Source: Melieria omissa
Taxonomy: Eukaryota > Arthropoda > Insecta > Diptera > Ulidiidae
NCBI GenBank assembly: GCA_963971225.1
Contig: OZ020267.1
Coordinates: 31,417,298 to 31,481,297, forward strand
DNA length: 64,000 nucleotides
Reading direction: 5' to 3'
The notes under the pieces are model-generated. The model had not been told where the DNA came from. It made no database searches and saw nothing but the letters and a program-made list of their open reading frames with translations. Both the position numbers and the translations under genes were made by a program. This document shows, one piece after another, positions 22,770 to 34,202 of this stretch. Each line of letters starts with the position of its first letter. Positions within the stretch are counted from its first letter, which is position 1.

Positions 22770-23136
22770 GGAGGATTCGGAAATTGATTAGTTCCACTTA
22801 TACTAGAAGCCTCTGATATAGCATTTCCATGAATAAATAATATAAGATTTTGGTTGCTTCCTCCTTCTTTAACACTCCTGTCAGTCAGTAGTATAGTGGA
22901 AAATGGGGCTGGGACTCGTTGAACCTTTTTTTTATCCACCCCTATCTTCTGTAATCGCTCATGGAGGAGCTTCTGTTGATTTAGCAATCTTCTCCCTGCA
23001 TTAAGCTGGCATTTTTTTGCTATTCTAGGAGTAGTAAATTTAATTACAACAGTCATTAATATAAGATCAACAGGAATTTCTTTTTACCAAATACCCCTAT
23101 TTGTGCGATCAGTTGTTATTACAGCCCTACTACTGT
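22770..23136 (+). pseudogene. NUMT: nuclear copy of mitochondrial COX1 (barcode region)
   Basis: Read with the invertebrate mitochondrial code, the segment gives GFGNWLVPLML, DMAFP-MNNMSFWLLPPSL, SSMVENGAGT, then after a frameshift [16 protein letters not shown] and TTVINM-STGI, ending VVITALL. This is cytochrome c oxidase subunit I over part of the standard DNA-barcode interval. A length change in a T-run near 22925-22935 and further substitutions destroy the frame, and TGA and ATA codons are used in the mitochondrial manner. It therefore cannot be expressed and marks an insertion of mitochondrial DNA into the nucleus. Confidence 0.92.
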
Positions 23137-25716
23137 GTATTTCAATTTATAGAATTAAATTTCAATTCAAAATCTACGGTCCACAAACATTTATTTATTA
23201 TCGTTTGGAAGCGGCCTACATTTTTATGTTGATTGGGAACTGCGGACTGGGCGCTTTGTCATTAGCAGTTTTTCTCTCAGAGATTTGTCACTTTCCGCTG
23301 GCAATAGTCGTCTAAAACCATGTACAATGTTTTTTCTTGTAATTTGGGTTTGGCTGAATCGGAATTCGAATACACGACTCTTTATGACACATGACACCTT
23401 GCGCTCAGGGAACTTCAAACATTATTACTAACGCATTAACGCATAAACGCATAATTTAAACATTTTTATTAACGCAAAGACCAAAAACCATTTTTGGGTT
23501 AAACCAGAATTACTAAAATAGTGAAGGCCTTAACTGTACATTGCTCCGTGTCACTATTGATGTCTGATCAGATTGCTCGCTTTCAACATTTTTCGTATTT
23601 CCTTTGAGCTGCGCTGCCAGCACACAAATCAATGGTTGTCTTCATTTGCTAAAAATTTTTTGCAATTTAATAAGTAACTGTATTTATGGCAGTTGTATGT
23701 CTTTTCTGCATCCCGCACACACACACACTTACCCACACACATGGTTGTATGTGTGCGTGCGTGTGAGTGTGGCTGCAGCAATAATTTCAGCTGTCACGCG
23801 CGTTGAAAAAGAAATGCCAATTGTAGTTTTGTCAATCGTAATTGCATGTCGCCTCGTTCTCCCTCGCGTCGCCTCGTCGCGCGCAAATACATGCGTTATG
23901 GCTGAGGCTGCAGCGCCTGTCGCCCGCTGACACTCGCCAGCGCGCCAAGTCATAAAAAAGTCCTACGTAAAAACGTTTGAGTGCCCCAAATGAAATGCGA
24001 GTAAGGACAACAAACTAGCAGCGCGCAGCCAAATAAACACACAAATACTCGCAACGGAAATGAACTATTGGTATTAAATTGTGCGGCAATGGGTGCGCGA
24101 GATGCGCACTCGGTGCCGCCGCCGCTGCTTGTCGCTCGTTGCTGATGATGTTGCAATGAGGAATTGTTGAATTGCCACGCCGCGCCACACCATACAATGC
24201 GAGATGCACTCTGTCATGCCGCTCGCCAGCCGATGCGTTCGCGTCATCCTGCGATGCGCTCTTAAGCCGTCCTGTTGCCCTGCAGGCTGCAGCCAAGCGC
24301 CGCAAGCTGCCTCCCTCGCCCTCTCGCCGCACACTATGCGCCATGCAGTGGCCCGTTGTCTGAGCTGCTGCGATGCTGCGCTGCTACGCTCTGTTCATTT
24401 CAGTTATTGTTGTCATATGCCACATAATAAAATAAAATGAATTGCTTACGCAACCAAATTACAACATTTTTATTTTGTGCTGCTAAAAATATAAAATTCA
24501 TGCATATGCAGCAATAACAAAAACAACAATTACAACAACATCGCCAACATCAATGGCAATAACAATGGCAGCCACAATAGTAGCTGTAACAGCAGCTATA
24601 ATACCAACAACAGCAACAATAGTAAGCGAGTAATAATATATAGTGGTGGCAACAGTAATAGCTACAGTCGAGCTATAGTAGCGATTTGTCAGCAGACAAT
24701 GCCACCAAGTCGACAGCAACGACAGCAACAGCAACAGCAGCAGCAGTAGCAGCAATGGCAAATTTATTGTATATGTTGGGGCAATGTTTTAAAATACGAA
24801 GAAAAATTGCATAATAATCCCTTTGAAATCAGCAGATTATCCTTAAATATTCGTGTAAACACAGCAGCAAATGCGTGGGGGGGCGAGGGGCAGCTGTGCA
24901 TGTGTATGTGTCTGTCTGTTTGTATGTTTGTGTGTGTGTGGGAGGGATGGGGTAAAGATGATACTACCCACTTAGATCATTGAGTACAATGACAGTGCAA
25001 ATGTGACAAATTCTGAGAAGCTGAGAAAATTCTGGAGAGGTGCAGCACTGTTGGCAGCGAAACCATCGAAACCGTCAAATTGACAGCATGCAATTGAAAA
25101 AGCTTACACTTGGTTGTGGTAACAAGAAGATAGAAAGACGAAAAATTCAAATTTTAGGCATATAAATTGGCTTTGTAGAAACCGCCGCTGTTGTGTAAAA
25201 TCTCATTGAAAATATTTTATGAATGCGTTTGTACTGAATTTTATTATATAATTTTTTGTCCTGACTGACTGACTACTGCCTGACTGACTACTGATTGACT
25301 GACTGATTCATCATCGCCCAGCCCTAACTGTTAAAGCTACAAATATGAAATTTTAACTATAGATACATTTTGAAAAATGATTCTTCACTGAGACGGGAAA
25401 GGAGCCAAACATGGGTTAAGGTGTTGTATGAAGAAATTTCATATAATAGTCCTATTGATTTCAAACTTGGTGAAATTACTCTAAATCAAAATTAATTCAA
25501 CATATATCTTTACATTTTTCGAAAATAAAAAATTAACTGGGTGAACCAAGAGTTAGGTTTCGAATACGGAAATACTATGAAAAAAAAAACTGAACCGATT
25601 GGCCTATTGACTTCAAAATTTGAAGTTCAAATGAATAAAATAAAATGAATGAATGAAATTAAAAATATTTATTTATTTATGATTTTTAGTTACAAATATT
25701 TTTGGAAAATCAAAAC

Positions 25717-26245
25717 CTAACCCTTTCGACCCCAAAGTTGCCTGAGAGCAAGTTTACCTATTTGTCATCTTACTGCAAAAGTTACGATTGATTTATCTGT
25801 TTTATTTAAGTAGGCACCAACAAATTAATATTTTTAAAACTGAATTCAAAGAAAATTAAAAAATTTGTACTGTTATCCCCAAAATAATTTCCAATAATTT
25901 GCAGCCATATCAGGGAAAGTTTGTGTTCTAATTGAAGTCTGCGAATTGGGCGCGTTTGATCAAAACTTGGTTTCTTTAGTATTGGTTAAATTAAATCAAA
26001 AGGAGATCATTTTGTATTTTTCCATAAATATTAAATAATTTCTCTGTAACTAAAAAATATTGATACAAAATTTATTTAACTCGTTTTAAGCTAAAATTGT
26101 TCAAAAGTACACTAGCTAGAACTCTAACAAAAAGGCGCGGTGACTGAAAATGTCGTGTGCACATTTCTTAGGCAAATGTTCCATGATTTAAATACCAAAA
26201 GGTAACATCGAAGCACAGGGTAAAATTCGGGATCGAAAGGGTTAA
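25717..26245. mobile_element. piggyBac-type (TTAA) MITE, family A copy 1
   Basis: The inverted ends are CCCTTTCGACCCC and GGATCGAAAGGG, flanked by CTAA (mutated TTAA) and TTAA. It aligns along its length with the element at 51910-52432, for example in AAGTAGGCACCAACAAAT and AATTTCCAATAATTTGCAGC. It is non-coding. Confidence 0.75.
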
Positions 26246-26255
26246 AAAGACGAAC

Positions 26256-26615
26256 TAAGGGTTAAAAGTCGCAGCCGCCGTGGCTCAGTTGGTTAGTTCG
26301 CGGTCTAGCGAGTCGAATGCAGAGCGACGCTAGTTCGAATTCTGCATGTAGTAACACCTAAAAAAATAACGGGAAACTCGTTTTCTCTTTCGGTGGCTGT
26401 CCTCTCAGCTGGAAATGGCAAACCTCTGAGAGTAAAAATTGCCTATTAAAAAGCTCCCAACCTGCCGTTCGGAACCGGCATAAAACTGTAGGTCCCTTCC
26501 AACCTTGTAAAAACATTCACACGCACAACACGGGTGGTTGCGGGAAGCTAGGCCTTAGTCTCGCGTAAGCGGGCTGTCGTGCCAATCAATTATTAATTAA
26601 TTAAGGGTTAAAAGT
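26256..26615 (+). mobile_element. tRNA-derived SINE with 14-bp target-site duplication
   Basis: The head carries a Pol III A box, TGGCTCAGTTGG, at 26281-26292 and a B box, AGTTCGAATTC, at 26332-26342, set in a tRNA-like segment starting GCCGCCGTGGCTCAG. A tRNA-unrelated body follows and ends in an AATTATTAATTAATT tail. The element (26270-26601) is flanked by a perfect direct repeat, TAAGGGTTAAAAGT, at 26256-26269 and 26602-26615. It requires a LINE machinery in trans. Confidence 0.88.
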
Positions 26616-26888
26616 TTGTATGAAGAAATATGATTTTTCGCCTTTTAACTTCAAACTTGGTGAAAATACTCTCAGTGAGAAATAATTCGATACGTGTTTT
26701 TACTTTTAATCAAAATCTAACAAAGTCAACAATGAGTTAAAAGTTTGTATGAGAAACATGATTTTAATGGCGTTCTGACTTCAAACTTAGTAAAAGTACA
26801 TAACATGTGAAATAATTTGAACGGGTTTTTCACTTTTTTGAAAATCGAAATCTGTATGGGGAAACATGACTTAATGAGCCAATTACGT

Positions 26889-28507
26889 TTAACCCTAATC
26901 CGTCGTTCGGGTGATTTTTCACCCATTTTCAACTTTGAGATGCTATAACTTTGTTATATATTTATCAAAATTATTAAGGTTTCTTGTATTTGTAGCAAAC
27001 CAATATAAGTTTTAGAATTTATCTACAACATATTGATTATTTGATTATAACGGTGATTCCAAAAAAAGTTACGTGGGCGACGTTCGGGTGATATTTCACC
27101 CATATACAAATTGTATGGAAATTCAACGCAACACATACAGAAAATGCCATAAAATTACATCACTGGATTGAAAGTTTTGAACTGCTTTTATATGCAAAAC
27201 CTTTTTATGGATCAATGGGCCTCCTGAACTCAAAGGAAAAGCAGGAGCCAATTATTTTATTTCAACTAAAGTTGGTATAACTCGTTATGCTTGAAGTCGT
27301 GTTGCAGTAATAAAAGATGCTAATGAAGACCAATGTTAAAGATAGTAACTCACAAAACTAATGTTGAAGGTTTGCTAGTTTCTGGCAGTGCATGGATCAG
27401 CGTTGGTGATATTCAGGCATAGTTTGGTATTTAAATTTTGAGTGGTGTTTATAAGTCGAATGGAGAATCTCTTGATAATCTGTAAAGTTACATAACAGGC
27501 AGACCAATTTTTTGTTCTATCGGTGACAAAACCATTCGCCAAGAACGTAACGATTGTAATCAAGAATGAAGCTCGTTTACACCCATAAGAGATATACGAG
27601 ACACGTGGGATTAGCGACAACTGCTATGTACGTCCTATGAAAAGGACACACTAAGTTAACAAGAAGAATATTCCCCTTTGAGCACTTTTCATCATAACCA
27701 GGATTATGGGTGACAAAAAATTACCCGAAATTATATCGTTTTACAATAAATCAAAAGCAGTAGTTGACACTTAAGACCAATTGATTGTTCACTAACTATA
27801 CTCTTAAGCGAAAAACCAATTGCTGTCGATTCCATCTGGATCGCTTGTACAAAAAGTACAAGTGGCGAATTTATCTTGAACACTTAGATTTGAGTTTAGT
27901 AAAGCTAAAGATTTTGCGTAGAGCAACGTTAGCGAAATGAAAATCTTCATGCTGACTTCTTATCTCAATACAGCCATTTTTGCGAACCTTGTCAGAAAAT
28001 CAGAGCGTAAAAAAGTAAAAGAACTATTGGAAGATAGCTAATTGGTATTAAAAACGATCCAGAGGCGTATTCTGCTTGCAATTCTTAAAAAAAAGTATAC
28101 TTGTGGTGAACATAAAGTTTTAGTTAACTACTGTCCTTCCTTTCCCCATCCGATTGAAATGAGTGCTGTAACATATGTTCGAAAAACAGTATTACATACA
28201 CATTTAAAAACGGGTGAAATTTGTGGTATATCACAACGGGTCTCATAATATGCCTTCGAGTGTGTCTCTTGCAGAGGCAGCCACAATAACCTAACCTAAC
28301 CTAGTTGCCCTAATTGCAAAAAAAAGAGACAAATTTGTTAACTTATTTATCTGTAAGATAACAAAGATAATAAAGATTAAAGATAACAAATTATTTTTTA
28401 TTATAATTGGTCAAAAAATTCATTAAAACAATGCAAAGTACCATATGGGTGAAATATCACCCGAACATCTTATGTGTGAGTTTTTTTGAACGTCGGATAA
28501 GGGTTAA
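26889..28507 (+). mobile_element. Decayed piggyBac transposon
   Basis: TTAA duplications at 26889-26892 and 28504-28507 flank inverted ends CCCTAATCCGTCGTTCGGGTG and CACCCGAAC...GGATAAGGG. Three copies of a palindrome-containing block (GGGTGATATTTCACCC or close variants) lie near 26909, 27089 and 28448. On the plus strand at about 27215-27900 a stop-ridden relic of the transposase remains. The clearest piece is LPEIISFYNKSKAVVDT near 27720, the region around the last catalytic aspartate in piggyBac transposases. A short retroelement tail is inserted near 28240-28302. Confidence 0.8.
28288..28303 (+). repeat. (AACCT)n tail of a short retroelement fragment
   Basis: AACCTAACCTAACCT follows about 45 bases ending GCAGAGGCAGCCACAAT. 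It lies inside the decayed piggyBac, which suggests a severely 5'-truncated retroelement insertion. Confidence 0.5.
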
Positions 28508-28653
28508 AAGTGGGGAAAGCACTTCAAATGAGAAAGTCGTTTTTTTCATAAAAATCTGACGGGATAAGCAAAGGGTTGAGATAAACCTGATTTATTGGCC
28601 CCATTGACTATAAACTTGCGTGCAAAGCCGCGGGGCCATGCTAGTTATACATA

Positions 28654-29288
28654 TCGCACACGCACAACAAAAGTGACACAACTCAAAATTTTTCATTTTC
28701 GGGTTTATGTGTTAATACTGTGCACAATGCATAAATCTACCAATCACCAAAAGTTCAGTATATTTTGTTGTTGTTAACTGTTACAAAAATACAGTTAGGT
28801 CTCTTTTCATGTCAGAAGTTTGATGCTATTTGATCGCTGCAGCTCAATGCAAAAGAGTCCTAATTCAAATTGTGTCACTTTTGACGAAATAAATTTTTGT
28901 TAAAGTTAATTTTAAGCAAAATTTTGAAAATTTTTGTATATATTTTTAATTATTAAAATTAATGATGAATTTACAAAATTTTTCTTTCAACTTTTTAACT
29001 GTAATTTATAATTATTAAATTCAGAAACAGTGGCATAATTTGAAATAGTTCCGAAATTATTGAATTAAAATATCATCAAAACAGTCACCACTCAAAATTT
29101 GGGATTTTCTAGTGTCAAATAAAAAAAAAAGTCTTGGAACTTATCAAAAAGCATAAACTGTAAGGATTTTCTACTGAACGGTCTATTCGTTATTAAAAAA
29201 AAATGTTTATTTAGCTCAAAAACATTTTTTTGCGTTTCCTGAAAAATCACAAATTTTGAGATGTCTCACTTTTGTTGTGCGTGTGCGA
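28654..29288. mobile_element. TA-flanked MITE, about 635 bp
   Basis: Inverted ends of about 40 bp start TCGCACACGCACAACAAAAG, and the complement ends at 29288. TA dinucleotides flank both sides. Inner repeats of CTCAAAATTT occur. It is A/T-rich and non-coding; a Tc1/mariner-type derivative is likely. Confidence 0.7.
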
Positions 29289-32200
29289 TATTATGTATAT
29301 GAACACTAAAGAAATAAAACTCATCGCAAAGAATCATGATCAATGGAATAATTTTCTTGAGAAAAGAGAGATATAGAGAGAGGTATTTGTTTTAGTTTAG
29401 TATTAAAACTCGTTTGATACTTTAAAATCAAATTCAACAATCATCCCAGTGCCAATTTCTGTCGCAGTTCTGCGTCCATGCGAGCGAACATAGAGATTCC
29501 TTTAGTCTATGGAAACAGCTGCGCGTCTTTACTGAACGTTTAAAATAGAACATAACATGCCTAACGGAGCATATCAGTAGGGCTTTGACAAATAACTGTA
29601 CTTAAGTTGAAACCAATTTACTCTCATCCACTGCTCATGGCATATAATTAGAATTGAATAGGCAGCAGCGGTCGGGTGTGGGCGGCAACAGAAGCGTCTT
29701 GTAATCTAAAATTGACAAGTTAAGCAATTGCGGAGGGGACGGAATGGGCGTGTCTTATGTAAGTTTACATGTCAAAATACGCATTAAATATTGTTTGAAA
29801 ATACGTACATGTATGTGTGTGTGGGTGTGTGTATGGGAGCATATTTATTTGTGCTTATGAGCTCGTTTGAAGTATTTATATTCGCAGCCGCTTAACTCAG
29901 TCGACACACATCGCAATGTCTCCAACTGACTGACTGACAAGGGTTTCAAGTTTTGATGGGTGCGGCCACATGTTACATCGCAGCCGTTTCATACGTCCTT
30001 GTGCGTTTTTGCGGCATAGCCTTAAGGTTTGCTTTCGCTGAATTCATACTTTTTTCGATTTATTTATTTTCGAAATTTACCGAAAAATTAATTGATTTTT
30101 ATGGCCGATTTAAGCCTCACCCTGTCAGCTAACCAACCGGCCGGCCAATGCGCCTGTCAGGCAGGTGGATGCGGTGGGCGCCTGCCTGCAAAACATTGGC
30201 ACGGCTTGTGGGCAAACAATGAACATGAAAAGAAATAAAGTTTCGCTTAAATGTCATTTTGTGCCATTCAATACAATTCCACTTCCACTTTATGCCAGTG
30301 CCGTCATCATCATTGCCATCGCCATTGCCATCATCGGCAGTGCCAGCAACATCATTATCAGCGACCGCGGGCAGCAGTTGTTGTTGTAGGACATAGTTGT
30401 CGACGGCAGCGGTATCGTCATTATGCGCCTTGACTGTCGCTGCTGCTGCTGTTGTTGTTGGTGCATGTTTGCGTTGGCTGTCGCTTCCTGCGCCCACCTA
30501 TGCCTACGTCGCGCCGTGATTGCATGGTCGTTGTGTGTGTGTGTGTGTTGTTGCAGTTGAGTTGTGTTGTTTTGTGTTTTTTGCATCGCCTTTTAATAAA
30601 ACAACGCATTAAGTGCATTTCGCAGCTATCAAATACACCCATTTAATAATAACGGTATTGTAATTCAAGCAAGTTGCCGCTGCACTTCACCGCCAGGCTA
30701 CTGACGCACCACAGCCCGCCCGCCGTTGTCGTGAAGGCAACGGCACACGCTGCAGTTGCCACGCCATCGCTATCAGCAACAGTAACAGCAGCAACAGCAA
30801 CAGCAACGACAATCGTAGCAGCAACAGCAGCAGCAGCCATAGTGGCCTCATCAGGCGCCTGAACAGCCGAAGTGACAGCGGCAGCAAACTTGCCCGAGTA
30901 CCGAGTCGCACCGCATTGTGTTGAAAGTAGACATTTTGTTTCAACGGCAACATTTCCGATTTGTTCAGTTAACATGAGTTTCCTTCGAGTGAGTGAATGC
31001 GCCACACAAAACAGAACTCTGAATGCTCAATGCAGGCACCGAACGCGCTTTTTATTGTTGCATGCTTGTGTCTGCGGCTGCAACTGCCAGCGCTGTTGTT
31101 GTTATTGTTATTATTTCACGGTGTGGTATTTTTAGGCGTATCTGCGCTATGAGAAAAAAACCAACATCAACAACAACAACAAAAAAATAGAAAAAAAGAC
31201 AACACTTTTTTCCTGCCTATTAAGGTTTCAGTTTTTTTCTATTTTTTGCTACATTTACTTGCCTGTTTAGTTGTTGTATTTGGTCCCTTCGCATCCCACC
31301 GAACGCGTCTCCGCCATTGTACTCGTTGCAACTCCAACGCATAAAATATCACCAAGTATGTGTTAGTGTGTGTGTGTGTGTGTGCGACCACCAACACCAA
31401 AATATTAAATAATAACGTATTTTAAACCGGCGCGTCGCGTGGCTGCGGCATTTTCACCGCTCAACAAACGCCAGATTGAAAATTTCAATTTAGTGTGCGG
31501 CTGTCTACTAAGAACACAATTCCACAATTCAATTGCCATTTCTTTTCATTTCAACTGATTTTGTTCTTTGCTTCATTGTCGACTGTTCACGAATGTGTGT
31601 CAGTGTTCGTGCCGTTTTGATGGTGTAGGTATGTATGCATATGTGTGACTGTGTGCGTGCGCGATTTGGCATCGACAGTTTAATGATGTGGCTACAGGCG
31701 ATTTTCCTTTGTAATTTTGCCATTTAAATCTGTAAACGTATCCGTGATTTGAAAAATGAAATAAAAAAAATGAAAAGTCAACAACAACAACTAAATGGGA
31801 AACGACAAAATCATAGCCCACACCCCGCAACCATCTTCATCGACATTGCCATAGCAATTGTAATTCTTTGCTGATTTTCTTTCGATTGTCGCAACGCATT
31901 GTCGCTGCAATATTAAAAATCAATGGAGCACAATTCGCCCAGAGAGACGCTGGCCAGACTATTTCTGTGTAATTATTATTGTGGCATTGGCGGGGTAAGA
32001 TTTCCACTCAAAGATTTGTTGTCATGTTTTTGTGTTTAATTTTTAAGAAATAAAAAATTTCGCATACAAGTTTAGCCTTCAGGCACTGCGCTGCTTTGAT
32101 AATGCAAGTCACATTTAAAGGGCATTGGGAGTTGGATAGTCTGAGACGAGACCACTATCTCTCTCTCTCGGCTTTGTTAAGACTGTTAAGACAACAATCG

Positions 32201-32629
32201 AGTATGTTTGTGGTATCAAATGGGCCTTCATGGCCTGAGTGGGTTCCGCCTTGCTGCAGCCACTCTTACCTGCCTACGTATCTTAGATTGTGGCCATTGT
32301 GCTGTACTAAGAACTTTTCTGACATAATCGGTGTCTATAGATATCATTGTGAATTTACAGGAACTGACATAGATTTTATGACGCTCACTATGACCCTTGA
32401 CTCCATGACTTTTCTCAACCGCTATTTTTTTGGTGTACAAAAAAACTAGCTCTGCAAATTTATACTTCTCAGTTCTACGAATGGATTCACATCCGAATAG
32501 GGTTAAGACTAACTTTCTTATGAAACCGAGGGACATTTGACGGCACTGTAGTGTGACTTTATTCGTCTTTAAGGCTTAGGTGCTTAACTTTTACGGGGCG
32601 GAGTTTAGTATCGAAAACCAAAATATGTA

Positions 32630-33605
32630 AGGGAGAGGGCTGGGTTGTGAACAGGGGTTTTGTTTTTTGGCTCTAACTTTTCACAGAATAAAGATATCGA
32701 AAAATCGAAGATACCGTTGGAAAGGTGAATATATAACGCAACTTTGTTATGAAGGCAGATTACCGTTTTGATTGAAATTTAACTCTCTACGTCCAATTTT
32801 CTAAGAACGTGATTTTTCGCTTTTTCAAAAAAGTGGCTGGGTTGTGAACCATCTGGAAAATCCCTATTAAAGTTGGAAAATACGAAGAAAACACCCATAA
32901 TTTTTAAGTACATTGAGAATTTATTTAATCAGGAAGCCTCAAGAGGTGAAAAAAAGTTATAATGACGCCTCTTAGGCCAAAAAATCGCAATGAATGAAAC
33001 TACTCAATTTTTTAAAGTTTCATCCTAATCTGTGTCGGAATGTTTGCATGTGAAATACGAACGTGTTCTCGTATTGGCTCACTTCAAGTGAACACAACGA
33101 AATCGAGTGAAATTATATAAAATGACTTTATTTTTATATATCCATCCATATTTGACAGTGTTAGAACAAATATAGTACGAAAAACAGGTGGTTCATAACC
33201 CAGCCACCTCAGTGGTTCACAGCCCAACCACGATGCCATTTTGGAAACTTTAAAATAAACGACACTTCCAATCATAATTCGACATAAACAAATATTGCAT
33301 CGTAAAATAGAATCAAAACACTAAATAAACATGTATTACCCAGACTTTTTGCAATAAGCTCAGTCACTAAGATAGCACTTAAAAAAAAAGCCAACAAGTT
33401 TTCGCAGTCGATTTTCAAACACGATGTCTTTCAAACTCGATTGCTGTCACAAACAATACGTGTTTGTACTTCGGTGTAACCACAAAAGCAGAGTCATATC
33501 ATAAGACAAAATTGACAGTTGAAAGATTTGCGATATGTCAATTAGGGAAAGAAAAAACGGCAATGGTTCACACCCCAGCCTGGTTCACAACCCAGCCCTC
33601 TCCCT
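32630..33605. mobile_element. TA-flanked MITE with six subterminal repeats
   Basis: The inverted ends are AGGGAGAGGGCTGGGTTGTG at 32630 and its complement ending at 33605, each flanked by TA. The motif GGCTGGGTTGTGAACCA recurs at about 32638 and 32835 and, inverted, near 33188, 33212, 33563 and 33581. Such arrays usually bind a transposase. No transposase is encoded in the 976 bp. Confidence 0.75.
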
Positions 33606-33764
33606 TACTTTTCGTAGAAATGTTCCCATGCTATGAAAGTTGTATAGTCATAAATTAAAAAAACATCCTTTTATCCGGGACATATAATGTAGTAAAATAT
33701 TTTACGTGCATCATAAGGCCTCAATAATTGTTTTAAACGACATTAAAAAATTTGTGGGGCCCAT

Positions 33765-34174
33765 TACACCGTGCGACAAAAATTAAAAAAATATTTCACA
33801 CCGGAAAAAATTCATATGGGCGTGAAACTAGAGACCAAACAGTAATAGTGCGTACTCAGTTTTTAATTTCTACATCCTTTGTTCTTTTAAAAGGACTTGA
33901 AAATTTTGAAGGGGATAAAAAATAAAAAAAAATAAAAATAAATACTTAACCTTGTTAGAATATGGCGATATGTATACCAAATGAAAGAAGAAAGGCTCAA
34001 GAATTTAAATGAATTGTATTTTTTCTATTTGTAAAAAAAGGATATGTAACAGGTCCTTTAAAAATTTTAATCCTTTATATCCTTGAAAATTTAAATAGCA
34101 TTTTCTTGAAAAGTAAGATTTTTAAAACCCAAAATGTCCTTGATCACGTGTCAAAAGTGCTGTCGCAGGGTGTT
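33765..34174. mobile_element. MITE of the TACACCGTGCGACA family
   Basis: The ends TACACCGTGCGACA and (complement) AACACCCTGCGACA form inverted repeats. The interior matches the split copy at 57-1390. It directly precedes the mariner at 34203. It is non-coding. Confidence 0.65.
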
Positions 34175-34202
34175 ATCCAAATAGTCCTGAAAGGATTTAG
34201 TA

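Larger units (their letters stand above)
25255..28644 (+). mobile_element. Helitron-like (HINE/DINE-type) element, interrupted
   Basis: The 5' part contains GACTGACTGACTACTG repeats, then CATCATCGCCCAGCC and a TTGAAATT-type segment. The body has degenerate tandem units of about 130 bp containing GGTTAAAAGTTTGTATGA and ACTTCAAACTTGGTGAAA. The 3' end is GCAAAGCCGCGGGGCCATGCTAG followed by T, that is, a short GC palindrome just before CTAG, as in Helitrons. Removing three insertions (25717-26245, 26270-26615 and 26889-28507) joins the repeat units. No Rep/helicase protein is encoded. The exact 5' boundary is uncertain. Confidence 0.55.

Noticed and set aside
26270..26345. Functional tRNA gene
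   Set aside because: A and B boxes are present, but the segment does not fold into a complete cloverleaf, continues into a 330-bp body and is flanked by a target duplication; it is a SINE head.
30129..31135. Ala-, Thr- and Gln-rich open frames
   Set aside because: They result from CAG/CAA microsatellites read in all frames; there is no start context, domain or splice pattern.
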